Source of the DNA: a virus
IMG/VR virus record: IMGVR_UViG_3300028920_000078
Location: 1 to 58,532 of that record
Direction: 5' to 3' (one strand)
Length of the DNA: 58,532 bases
How positions within the stretch are numbered: position 1 is the stretch's first letter; every line of letters begins with the position of its first letter. Positions 1-8,053 of this stretch are shown here, piece by piece. The position numbers were made by a program, and so were the translations under genes. The notes beneath the pieces are model-generated. The model searched no databases. It was not told the origin of the DNA and was given only the letters and a program-made list of their open reading frames with translations.

Positions 1-2519
1 CCTGTGAAATAGTTGGAATACACGAAGTTGTCGTATGATGCTCCAACAGTGAAATAGTTCCTTGATGAAAAGTCGTTTCCTGTTGTGGCTAAAGTGGTGT
101 ATGCGTCTATGCTTCCGTCTCTGTATATGCTGTAGTTCGTTCCGTCTTTTACCATTGTGACCTGTGTCCATGTGCCAGAAGTCAAAGCCTTGTTTCCATT
201 CATGTAGTACGTTCCACCTGTTTCGTTTCTGATAAACCATCTTATTCTACTGCTCTGTATCTGTGCGTAAGACTCAACTTCATATCCGCTTTTGTTGGAA
301 ACATAACCGAAAGGCACTTGACCATTACCCAATGACATGGGCTTTATCCAAGCTGACATAGTGTAATCGTCCACGTTATCTCTAGGAACATAAGTTGGGC
401 TGAACTTCTTGGCTATTGTCGAGCCGTTGAAATAAAGCGAATAGTCTCCTACAACATAGTCAGTTGAGTATGACGCTCCTACAATGGTTAGGTCGTCATC
501 GTTTCCTGAAATGTCTTCTGCTACAGAGCCGCTACCTTCCTCGAATCCGTAATTGAGCAGGGTATCATCAAGGTTATATATTTCCTTTGATGTTACTAAG
601 TACATCTCTTTTATTTCATCTGCTGTAAGGCTTCTGTTAATTACCATAGGTGATTCTATTGTGCCATTCCAAAATAGAGTATCAGTAGTCGTGTAAGTTG
701 CACCTATAAATGAAGTATTTGTCTCTATGTCTGTGTCGCTTGTTTGTGATGAATTGCTTGCTAATAATAAACCATCGTAGTACAAGAATGACCCTGATGA
801 TGATTTAACTCCTACTATATGATGCCATGTATCTTTTTCGAAGTTGCTTGGGTGTGATGCTACAATGGATTTTATTGCGCCAGATTCAAACCATGTGAAC
901 TGCAACTCGTCTGATAAATCCCTTGAGTACAATGTTTTCCTTGTGCTTGCTATGGGTACTGACATAATCATCATATTGTTTCCGTTTCCTGCTGTGGAAG
1001 GGTCTACAGCAGGCTTGACCCATGCTGAAAATGTATAATTATTAACAAGATTGCTTATAGATACATCAGCAGGTATTTCAACTTTGTTAGACCCATCAAA
1101 GCTCAATGCGTAATTGCCAAGCTTTGCGTCTGTAGTTCGTGTCGCACCTGTAATTGTTCCATCGTTTTCGTATTTGCTTTCATCGTATGCTGTGCTTCCT
1201 GCGCCTTCCTCGAATCTCCATAGTCCTACTGTGTCTTCGTCTGGTGCAAAGTCTATGTAGGAGCTTAAAGTGGTGTTTATTCCTGTTACTGAGTCATTAT
1301 ACCTATCCCAAGGCTTTGCGTTGAAAAAGTCTCCAGAAGTGGTGTAATTAAGCCTTATAGCATTGTCTGAGGGGCTTGCGGCTGTGTTCGAGTAGTTATA
1401 AGGTTCTGTTCCGTTTATCTCAAGGTAATCCCATGTCGGGTCGAATGTAGATACGAAAAGGCAGGTGTCGTTCTCTATGCAGTCGCAGTTGGGTACTGTA
1501 GTTCCCCAGTAGACTAAATCCCATTTACCGAATGACTCGTTTATGTCTGGCTTGACCCATAGCTTGTATTCGTGGCTTTCGTATGCATCGAACTGAAGAC
1601 CTATATCTGACTTGTACCATTTCTTTCCATTCTTGTTTATCTTGGTGAAGTAGTCTGAATAGTCTGTCCAGTTGCCGTCATCGTCCTGAATCCACAATTT
1701 CCCTGCTCTTATGTTGTTGTCGAAAGCGTAAGCCATGCAAAGCCTTCCTGTTGCTCCTTTGTTGTTGTCTATCTTGAAATCGTACTTTAGCCAGTTGTCA
1801 GACCAATCTGAGATATGGTAAGGCTTTACAGTCATGTCTATCCATGAATCTTCGTAATAACCAACATTGTCTGTTACGTTCCATGTTGGGTCTGGGTCGA
1901 ACATCCTGAAGTTATATACTTCATAATCACTATCAATTAAATATTGAGCAGATATAGAATCTTCACCATAAGGCCATCCTGCTTTCGCCCAGATATATCC
2001 TTTATTTAATACCACTTTTAATTTTCCAAACTGAATCTCTAATTCTCCATTTAAGTCATATCTACCTGTATTAACATAAATATCATCAATTGTATATCTG
2101 TATCTAGTAGCACCTGAACTATATCCATTTATAATTTCAACCTTGTGTCTATAAGGGAACCAAACTTTATCTTTGATATCACCACTAAAAAATATTGTAT
2201 CTATTATTGTAGCTCCCCTTTGATAAGGTGTTACTCTCATAACTACAAAATCATCTTCAACATCCAAATTATTTTCGTTTGTTTCAATATATATTCCTGT
2301 TCTATCTCTATTCATTAAACTAGAACCATCATAAAGTCTATTATATTCTCTTCCAGCAACTATCCACCTGCTTGTATCTTCATTCATGATATACAATGTA
2401 TTTTTATCATTATCTATTCTAAATTTGACATTTTCTCCTTGTAAATTAACATATACAACTCCAGAAGAAAGTATTAATACTGTCAAAAATCCTATAATAA
2501 ATCTTTTATCTATCTTCAT
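1..2519 (-). CDS. LamG-domain tail fibre/adhesin (N-terminal ~840 residues, runs off the window start)
   Basis: The ATG at 2519 overlaps the stop of the upstream gene (ATGA). The frame stays open to base 1 and continues in the same frame from 58532 down to 58145 if the ends are joined, giving about 968 residues. It starts with a hydrophobic signal/anchor at residues ~5-25, then a beta-rich region, then two LamG (concanavalin-like) domains at about residues 428-640 and 650-840, recognised by FEEG.GS starts, FDGS/FNGS and AW.KP cores, and SLTADEI after the first. Such domains bind glycans or proteins, so this is probably a receptor-binding tail or surface protein. From about base 1920 downward codons shift to C/G-ending forms, unlike the 5' part and neighbours. 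The second LamG lacks its usual last ~25 residues exactly at the window end. Confidence 0.75.
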   Translation of the reverse strand, partial: MKIDKRFIIGFLTVLILSSGVVYVNLQGENVKFRIDNDKNTLYIMNEDTSRWIVAGREYNRLYDGSSLMNRDRTGIYIETNENNLDVEDDFVVMRVTPYQRGATIIDTIFFSGDIKDKVWFPYRHKVEIINGYSSGATRYRYTIDDIYVNTGRYDLNGELEIQFGKLKVVLNKGYIWAKAGWPYGEDSISAQYLIDSDYEVYNFRMFDPDPTWNVTDNVGYYEDSWIDMTVKPYHISDWSDNWLKYDFKIDNNKGATGRLCMAYAFDNNIRAGKLWIQDDDGNWTDYSDYFTKINKNGKKWYKSDIGLQFDAYESHEYKLWVKPDINESFGKWDLVYWGTTVPNCDCIENDTCLFVSTFDPTWDYLEINGTEPYNYSNTAASPSDNAIRLNYTTSGDFFNAKPWDRYNDSVTGINTTLSSYIDFAPDEDTVGLWRFEEGAGSTAYDESKYENDGTITGATRTTDAKLGNYALSFDGSNKVEIPADVSISNLVNNYTFSAWVKPAVDPSTAGNGNNMMIMSVPIASTRKTLYSRDLSDELQFTWFESGAIKSIVASHPSNFEKDTWHHIVGVKSSSGSFLYYDGLLLASNSSQTSDTDIETNTSFIGATYTTTDTLFWNGTIESPMVINRSLTADEIKEMYLVTSKEIYNLDDTLLNYGFEEGSGSVAEDISGNDDDLTIVGASYSTDYVVGDYSLYFNGSTIAKKFSPTYVPRDNVDDYTMSAWIKPMSLGNGQVPFGYVSNKSGYEVESYAQIQSSRIRWFIRNETGGTYYMNGNKALTSGTWTQVTMVKDGTNYSIYRDGSIDAYTTLATTGNDFSSRNYFTVGASYDNFVYSNYFT

Positions 2520-2869
2520 ACGTCCTCAACCTCGAAGCTTATATTAGAATTAACTACTCCTCCGCCAAATCCATGTTCAGTTATTCTTATAGAATTAGGA
2601 TCAAATGGTGCCAAGCTTGTGTTCAAACCAATTTGCTGTAATTCTTCCGTGAAATTAATAGTGGCAGATATCACAGAATCTGTCAGATTTGTTGAACCAT
2701 TATTATAGATTTTTACCTGTATTCTATAATGAAAATCGCTCATATTCTTATCCCAATGAGGAATTATTCCTATCTCCTTTTTGGGGATAATTATATTACC
2801 TTTAACCATTACAATAATTACAGAACTGGATATCAATAAAATCAAAAATACTATTATTAAGCTTTTCAT
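2516..2869 (-). CDS. Small secreted/membrane-anchored beta-sandwich-like protein
   Basis: 117 residues. A strongly hydrophobic N-terminal segment (about residues 3-22) is followed by a polar domain with N-glycosylation-type sequons and alternating hydrophobic strands, resembling small Ig/CARDB-like extracellular domains. It ends with an ATGA overlap with the LamG fibre, so the two are probably translated together and may act together at the virion or cell surface. The start has a GGAG ribosome site within a hairpin-rich leader (2875-2908). No family was firmly recognised. Confidence 0.6.
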   Translation of the reverse strand: MKSLIIVFLILLISSSVIIVMVKGNIIIPKKEIGIIPHWDKNMSDFHYRIQVKIYNNGSTNLTDSVISATINFTEELQQIGLNTSLAPFDPNSIRITEHGFGGGVVNSNISFEVEDV

Positions 2870-2874
2870 ATTCT

Positions 2875-2908
2875 CCTCCTATTAGGATAAATCCTCCAAT
2901 CAGGATTT
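2875..2908 (-). promoter_or_regulatory. Intercistronic hairpin plus ribosome-site-sequestering stem
   Basis: Read on the minus strand, AAATCC and GGATTT pair around TGATTGGA, and next to it TCCTAATAGGA is a second small stem that contains part of the GGAGG ribosome site of the gene starting at 2869. The same design appears before the tail chaperone gene (55198-55232). It may tune translation between late genes; this is inferred from sequence only. Confidence 0.4.
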
Positions 2909-3311
2909 AAGCAACATCAATATATACAACATTCATATTAAGCTTAGAACCTACATTGGCTCCAAGACTAGCATATATTTGGAGTTTCTTTGTGCTTTCT
3001 AAATATAGACATCTTACCTTATTATTAGCTCCAAGATATGATTCTCCTATCCATACTCCGGCACTATCAGCATGAGTTATATCTCTCTCATTAGCTGACA
3101 TGGCAGAATCCTTTCTACCAAGGATGACATAATTATTATCGTCTCCTGCTGGATAATAACAATCTGCCCACAGAATTACTGGTGTCGTACCTTTAGCCAA
3201 TGTCACATTATAACTTCCAGCACCTGTATAACTAATGCTAGCTTTCTGTTGATATATTTTGACGTTACCCTTCATTATCCTATCCAATAATTGAATTTCC
3301 GTTAATGCCAT
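2907..3311 (-). CDS. Hypothetical late structural protein
   Basis: 134 residues, no membrane segment, predicted beta-rich with Gly/Ala/Thr/Ser-rich strands, as in small virion proteins. A GGTGAAATT leader precedes the ATG at 3311. It lies between the holin-like gene and the membrane-anchored gene at 2516, in the block that follows the major capsid gene. It could be a capsid decoration or spike protein, but no motif decides this. Confidence 0.5.
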   Translation of the reverse strand: MALTEIQLLDRIMKGNVKIYQQKASISYTGAGSYNVTLAKGTTPVILWADCYYPAGDDNNYVILGRKDSAMSANERDITHADSAGVWIGESYLGANNKVRCLYLESTKKLQIYASLGANVGSKLNMNVVYIDVA

Positions 3312-3320
3312 AATTTCACC

Positions 3321-3611
3321 TTAACATATTAACATATTATCTAATATTCCTCTACATTTGTCACCTAACGATTGTAGGTTATCACATCTAACCATTTTTG
3401 AAAGTATTTTCTTGTTTTTATTTTCTTCATCACATTCTCTTGTAATTTCACGAAAAAATGATAATCCACCTTGTATTCCTGAAACTATAACCGCCGCATA
3501 AAATAATAAATCAAGAGGGATTGACTGTGTTAATCCTTGCAGAGTTATCAATCCCCCAAGAGTACTAAAAAAGGCTGTGCCAGTCACGCCTAAAACTTTG
3601 ATCCATTTCAT
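3321..3611 (-). CDS. Small membrane protein, holin-like
   Basis: 96 residues with two hydrophobic helices (about 5-27 and 31-50) joined by a short polar turn, then a charged Cys-containing tail. Size, topology and place among late genes fit a holin, but holins share little sequence and no lysis enzyme was recognised nearby, so the role is inferred. A second small membrane protein lies at the far end of the late block (45442-45735). Confidence 0.45.
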   Translation of the reverse strand: MKWIKVLGVTGTAFFSTLGGLITLQGLTQSIPLDLLFYAAVIVSGIQGGLSFFREITRECDEENKNKKILSKMVRCDNLQSLGDKCRGILDNMLIC

Positions 3612-3626
3612 CGTATTTCACCGCGA

Positions 3627-4094
3627 CTAAGCTTGGGCCCTATTCTTTAGGTCTGTCAACTCGTAGACAACCTTTATAAGAGAATGTCCAAATGCTACTC
3701 CAGTGCCTCCGCTTATTGTGGCTACTGTGACAACATCACCTGCTGTCAAATATTTATGTGTGGAATTGAGAGCGGTTGCCGCCGTATCAAATCCTACCAT
3801 ATCTATTTCTTTGTAAGCACCAAGAACAGTTCCTCCTGAAATTGTATTTCCTGTCGTACCAGATATGATTACATTGGAATCTGTCCCAGCCGAGCCCTTG
3901 TCATAAAAATATATTTGTTCATAGTTTGTGTCGCTTCTAGCTATGGCTGTATCTGTGGCAAAAGATATCTTTCTAATTACACAATTGGCTGGTGCTATAA
4001 ATACAGGAACCTGTATATTGGCACTACCAATGGCTTTATCTTTCAGGTAGAACAACGATTCTCTTGTCTGATCTCCTTGCTTTATCTTATACAT
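3627..4094 (-). CDS. Hypothetical virion protein downstream of the major capsid protein
   Basis: 155 residues, soluble, beta-rich. It contains a hydrophobic strand pattern of the kind seen in capsid accessory or head-fibre proteins (IQVPVFIAPANCVIRKISF is part of it). The start at 4094 follows an AGGTGA ribosome site. It sits directly after the major capsid gene in transcription order, which suggests a head decoration or fibre role. No family is named with confidence. Confidence 0.5.
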   Translation of the reverse strand: MYKIKQGDQTRESLFYLKDKAIGSANIQVPVFIAPANCVIRKISFATDTAIARSDTNYEQIYFYDKGSAGTDSNVIISGTTGNTISGGTVLGAYKEIDMVGFDTAATALNSTHKYLTAGDVVTVATISGGTGVAFGHSLIKVVYELTDLKNRAQA

Positions 4095-4135
4095 ATTTCA
4101 TATCACCTCAAATAAATAAAATAAGGGAGTGACCC

Positions 4136-5095
4136 TTAGGTCACATCCGTTATCTTATATATTCTATGCGTCAAGGGAGTTGTTTCGCTGTATGTGTTGA
4201 TTCCATCCCAAGTCACCAGAGCACCAGTTGCCATTTTCTGTGTGTACATATCTCCACGACCGTGTAGTCTGCTGTGTTCAACTAGTTGCACCTGCCTTCT
4301 TGTCGCTTCTGCGGTACTGAAATCTAGTCCCTTACAAGTTCCCTTACCCTGCACGAAAACCAAACAGTCATCTTCTAGACCATTTAGGTATGCTGTTCCA
4401 TTTTCGTCTACTGGAGGTCTATAAGCAAAGAATCCCAGATTGAAACTCTTTCCTAGATAGTCCCCAAGCGTTCGCTGTACATTCTGTATCAGGGTTAGTT
4501 TTTGCAATTCAAAAGCGACGTCTGCTGGCATAACACAAGACATTTTCTCGGTGAATTCACCATCTGCATTAGCTTTGACGTTTGAATTCGCCATTATTGT
4601 ACTAAGTGCTGTGGTTATATCACCTTCTATATCTGCGTTATTTGCATCCCAATTGGCTGTGGCTGCCGCTGATGTGCCCATACCATTCATCAATGCACTT
4701 AACACTCTATAATCTCTCACCGCCGCAAAGTACTCAGATGCTGAACTAACCGCATCTTTCCAAAGCGTAGAGGGATCTCTAGACTGCAATTTTGCACCTT
4801 CTGTTATGAGATATGGATATATGCTCCATTTAAGATTTGTTTTCATCTGCCTATATCTTATTCTGGTTGGATCAAATCCACCGTCAACTTGGACGTCATC
4901 CTCTCCCTGTCTTCCTCGTGTTACATCTTCCTTATACATCAAATCGTTGATTGTCATGGTCGGAATACCGGCCATTGATGTGACTGCCATAAGCTTTGAC
5001 GCCTGATATATTATATCCTGCGCCTGAACGGCCTTCTTAGGCACAATCGTCCTCGAGTAGTCTCCGTATCTTTCTAGTCCTGCCATATTAAACAC
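4136..5095 (-). CDS. Major capsid protein (HK97 fold)
   Basis: 319 residues. Length, position after decoration and protease genes, and pattern fit an HK97-fold major capsid protein: a helical N-terminus, an E-loop-like region around residues 55-95, a long central helix around 115-135 (SASEYFAAVRDYRVLSALM), and a C-terminal part with beta strands ending near YSETTPLTHRIYKI. Codons are more GC-rich and uniform than in most neighbours, as expected for a very abundant product. It is 2 bases from the decoration-like gene upstream in the operon. The fold assignment rests on pattern and gene order, not on a search. Confidence 0.8.
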   Translation of the reverse strand: MFNMAGLERYGDYSRTIVPKKAVQAQDIIYQASKLMAVTSMAGIPTMTINDLMYKEDVTRGRQGEDDVQVDGGFDPTRIRYRQMKTNLKWSIYPYLITEGAKLQSRDPSTLWKDAVSSASEYFAAVRDYRVLSALMNGMGTSAAATANWDANNADIEGDITTALSTIMANSNVKANADGEFTEKMSCVMPADVAFELQKLTLIQNVQRTLGDYLGKSFNLGFFAYRPPVDENGTAYLNGLEDDCLVFVQGKGTCKGLDFSTAEATRRQVQLVEHSRLHGRGDMYTQKMATGALVTWDGINTYSETTPLTHRIYKITDVT

Positions 5096-5097
5096 CT

Positions 5098-5550
5098 CTA
5101 ACTGTTACCTGCTCCTTTTGCTGTTCCTTGATGGGTATCAAGTAAGACAGTAACCAAATCACCTGCTGTTGCTGTTACGTCAGCGTCTTCCATGTATGTT
5201 CCAATAACCTTGGCACCATTTCCGGCACCACCATTGTCCATACAGTATCCCGCTGTATTTCCTACATGAACTCTTTCGTTCATGGCTGTATAGGTGACTG
5301 CTGTTGACTTAACTCGGACCATATGCCCACTACCTAGAAGATGTACACCTATCTTTTCTCCACTTCTAGTACTTCTTGCTGTTCCTTCATCATCTACAAC
5401 TGCATCATCTGCAATCGCTACGGCTGTATCACCAGATGCTGATGTTGGAGTCAAGTAAGCACCAGATGCCTTCAAGATAGTACCCTCATAGATAGTTTGA
5501 CCTGCATAAACAGGCCTATTTATTGGTACTGAGTTATCTACTGATGTCAT
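5098..5550 (-). CDS. Capsid decoration protein (DUF2190-like)
   Basis: 150 residues rich in Gly, Ala, Thr and Val. The pattern 'YAGQTIYEGTILK', an 'AVAIADDAV' stretch and a C-terminal AGDLVTVLL strand is typical of small beta-barrel capsid stabilisation proteins encoded between the prohead protease and the major capsid gene. It overlaps the protease gene's stop by 4 bases (ATGA) and is followed 2 bases later by the capsid gene, consistent with equimolar expression on the capsid surface. Confidence 0.7.
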   Translation of the reverse strand: MTSVDNSVPINRPVYAGQTIYEGTILKASGAYLTPTSASGDTAVAIADDAVVDDEGTARSTRSGEKIGVHLLGSGHMVRVKSTAVTYTAMNERVHVGNTAGYCMDNGGAGNGAKVIGTYMEDADVTATAGDLVTVLLDTHQGTAKGAGNS

Positions 5551-6716
5551 TTATTAACACCCTGCTTTACTATTGATGCTACAAAATCTTCCTTGGAACT
5601 TCCCCAAAGAGATTCAAACGACCCTTTATCGCTATTGTTGTCGTCAGCTGGTAGTGAACCACTACCCTCATTAGAGGCTGAAAACTGCTTTACGGCCTTC
5701 AACTCAAGGAGTTTTCTGTCAAAATTCTTTGCTGACAAATTCTCTTCTAGTATGGAAGCTATAAGATCCTTGTGTTCTTCTTTGTCGAACACATCTTCAA
5801 GCTTTGCTTTTCTTTCTGCTTTCACATACTCCTGTAGCCTCGCTTCTGTCTTTTCAAGCTTCTCTTCTGTTTCCTGTACTTTCTTCTCTGCTTCCTGAAG
5901 CTTCTCTTTTGTTTCCTCTTCCTCCGGCGACTTGGTTTGGGTTTCTTCGCCTTCTGAAGGAGGTTTATCAGACAGCTCACTAACTTTGTCATTTAGATCT
6001 TCTATCTCGCCGTCTTTCTCTGCGATGACTTTGTCTTTCTGTGTTATCTCCTCGGTCTTGGCTTCTAATTCCTTCTCTTTGCTAGCCAGTTTTTCCTCCG
6101 ATTCCTTTATTTTTGCTTCAAATTCTTTTTTCTCCTTCATGTCCATTTTACCACCTTGTATAGCCGCCATCAGAACGTTGTTTATGTTACCTGCACCTAC
6201 TTCTCCATAAGCTGGCTCTGATGTCAGCGAGTGTTCCCGTAATTTGGAACCATAACAAGTAACCCTGCAGACTTCTCCTTCATACTTCTTTCCTACTAAG
6301 TGTTCACATTCTCTTATATCCTTTCCACAAACACTACATTCTGCTTTTTCGTAGGTTACTTTTGGACTAACTCCCATATTCTCTGCCGTCCATTCACCAT
6401 TCTCGAACTTTTCTATAACTTTTGGATTTGAACTTTCCGACTTATAATTTAAATCATCGGTGTTAGTATCATAAAAAGCTTCTAACCCTTGTCCTACAAC
6501 ATTAAAGTCATCATCAGAATGTTGCATCTTCAAAGGATTTCCTTTAAATTTAGAAGCCATCTTCTGTAAATCTTCCGAAACACTTCTCCAATTATTTTCG
6601 TTATACTTAGAATTCATTAATGTTCCCATTATAATAGCTTTTTTCTTTCCATCTTTCCCTGCTATAACTTCTATTTTCGGTTTACTTGCCATAAATTCTA
6701 ACTGTAAAGGTTTCAT
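5547..6716 (-). CDS. Prohead maturation protease fused to a scaffold coiled coil, with an internal zinc-type motif
   Basis: 389 residues. The N-terminal ~180 residues look like a serine prohead protease: candidate catalytic His66 (KMQHSDDD) and Ser163 in REHSLTSEPAY, the usual E-x-S...PA arrangement. Inserted between them is a Cys/His cluster (C127, C130, C137, H139, C150, C154) that could bind zinc. Residues ~205-300 are a Lys/Glu heptad-rich coiled coil, as in scaffold domains that the protease removes during head maturation. The C-terminal ~80 residues are charged and would contact the capsid shell. Gene order supports this role. Confidence 0.75.
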   Translation of the reverse strand: MKPLQLEFMASKPKIEVIAGKDGKKKAIIMGTLMNSKYNENNWRSVSEDLQKMASKFKGNPLKMQHSDDDFNVVGQGLEAFYDTNTDDLNYKSESSNPKVIEKFENGEWTAENMGVSPKVTYEKAECSVCGKDIRECEHLVGKKYEGEVCRVTCYGSKLREHSLTSEPAYGEVGAGNINNVLMAAIQGGKMDMKEKKEFEAKIKESEEKLASKEKELEAKTEEITQKDKVIAEKDGEIEDLNDKVSELSDKPPSEGEETQTKSPEEEETKEKLQEAEKKVQETEEKLEKTEARLQEYVKAERKAKLEDVFDKEEHKDLIASILEENLSAKNFDRKLLELKAVKQFSASNEGSGSLPADDNNSDKGSFESLWGSSKEDFVASIVKQGVNK

Positions 6717-7315
6717 TTGCCTGTCTCCTTTCTTAATATATTTTGTAATTCTTTCCTCGTCTTACTTTTCATTTCTGCTGACATAGAAACGGGTTTTCCT
6801 TTCTCCAATCTAGCTATTGCATTCCTCAAATGTGGAATATCAACATTTCCTTCTAAATCTTTATAAGTCAAATGTCTTTTCGCTCTAGGAGTAGTTTTTC
6901 CTTCTTTATCTTTCTTTCCGCCTGTTTCTATCCAAGCAAATGCGCTATCTGGCAAATTATTAATATATGCTCTAGACCAGGTAACGTCATTTAATGAAGC
7001 AGAAGGCTTAGGAACTTGTCCTCTTCGTTTAATAGACTCCTTGTGAATCATGTCTTTCTGTTCATCAGTCAGCTCATTAAACATCTTCTTAAATAGTTCC
7101 TTCGCCAACTTGTCCCGAAACCTAACAGGTTCTGTGTACGCCTTCATACTCATAATCTCCGCCTTGGCAGATGCTGTAATTTTTTCTGGCATTGGCTTGG
7201 TGTCATCTAGCTTATATTTGTTGAGCCAACTAAAATAGTAAGAATCGCCTTTCTCTTTACCATATCTACGAATAAAAGAATCATATATTTTTTGGAAATC
7301 TTTATGTTTTGGCAT
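6713..7315 (-). CDS. Head morphogenesis-associated protein
   Basis: About 200 residues. The C-terminal half holds RHLTYKDLEGNVDIPHLRNA, a module I recall from phage head proteins near prohead proteases; the N-terminal half has a YYFSWLNKYKLDDTKP stretch. The ATG at 7315 is preferred because an archaeal TATA-like element (7345-7360) lies about 40 bases upstream and would give a near-leaderless mRNA; an in-frame TTG at 7333 is an alternative. It overlaps the protease gene by 4 bases. Function unknown, probably in head assembly. Confidence 0.6.
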   Translation of the reverse strand: MPKHKDFQKIYDSFIRRYGKEKGDSYYFSWLNKYKLDDTKPMPEKITASAKAEIMSMKAYTEPVRFRDKLAKELFKKMFNELTDEQKDMIHKESIKRRGQVPKPSASLNDVTWSRAYINNLPDSAFAWIETGGKKDKEGKTTPRAKRHLTYKDLEGNVDIPHLRNAIARLEKGKPVSMSAEMKSKTRKELQNILRKETGK

Positions 7316-7344
7316 ATACCATCTACTCTTCAATTGTGACTTGA

Positions 7345-7360
7345 CATTTAAATATATACA
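7345..7360 (-). promoter_or_regulatory. Archaeal TATA-like promoter for the head gene block
   Basis: The minus strand reads TGTATATATTTAAATG in the only clear gap (7316-7405) of this part of the late block. Its distance to the ATG at 7315 (about 30-40 bases) fits an archaeal TATA box giving a short-leader transcript for protease, decoration and capsid genes. Confidence 0.45.
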
Positions 7361-7405
7361 GTATTAAGAATTAAAGATTGATTAATATTTTGTTTGAATT
7401 ATGAA

Positions 7406-7600
7406 TTATTTTTCCTTTAACACAACAAATTTCTCTCCGCCACGTACTCGAACACACATTTTATTTCTAAGCTTTACCAAACTTATGCTTGCAGAATATT
7501 CTGCCTCTTTATCTATCAACTTAGAATATTCGTGAGGTAGGACCACGGCTAATCTCCCATTAGAAACTCTTGTCAACTTTCCATAAATACAAACCTTCAT
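7406..7600 (-). CDS. Small hypothetical protein
   Basis: 64 residues, basic, predicted as a small beta barrel with a repeated V-x-L/V-x-V pattern. It overlaps the stop of the gp10-like gene (ATGA at 7597-7600) and is the last gene before the promoter gap. No family recognised; SpoVT/AbrB-like or head-tail accessory proteins of this size are possible. Confidence 0.45.
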   Translation of the reverse strand: MKVCIYGKLTRVSNGRLAVVLPHEYSKLIDKEAEYSASISLVKLRNKMCVRVRGGEKFVVLKEK

Positions 7601-8052
7601 AAGAACATTCTCCCGGCCACCTTTCCCATGTATTTATTTACCTGTATGGCACCATACTCCACAAAGAACTTACCTCTTACAGGAGGATGTTTAACCTTTT
7701 TAAAGTATGCCACTCTATCCAATTTATCCCAATGAAATCTCATAGCCTTTGTATTTTTTGGTTGTATGGTATAATAATGTCTTATTCCTCTATTCACATA
7801 AGCCGCATATTCTAAATCAGAACCTACTTGCAATAAAAGATTATCTGCAGATGTAATTAGATTGTATACTCCATTAGCACTAGGATTTCCAATACTATCC
7901 CACAACTTTCCTCTAGGAATCTCTCTTCTCATGGAATCTATCGCTACATCACCAATCTCCATCATTAATTTGACTTTATTCAGCTTTACATTTCCTTTTA
8001 TTCTGTCAATCAAATTCATCCATGGTGTTAAATCTAATCTTAAATTTACCAT
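7597..8052 (-). CDS. HK97 gp10-like head-tail/tail completion protein
   Basis: 151 residues with the usual features of the HK97-gp10 family: an N-terminal helix, a central 'RREIPRGKLWDSIG' region, 'DLEYAAYVNRG' (typical Y-A-x-Y-V-x-x-G), and a C-terminal FF-x-x-x-x-I helix. Members cap the tail or join it to the head. It follows the portal gene closely, whereas the other connector genes are at 56.97-57.85 kb. Confidence 0.7.
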   Translation of the reverse strand: MVNLRLDLTPWMNLIDRIKGNVKLNKVKLMMEIGDVAIDSMRREIPRGKLWDSIGNPSANGVYNLITSADNLLLQVGSDLEYAAYVNRGIRHYYTIQPKNTKAMRFHWDKLDRVAYFKKVKHPPVRGKFFVEYGAIQVNKYMGKVAGRMFL

Positions 8053-8053
8053 A

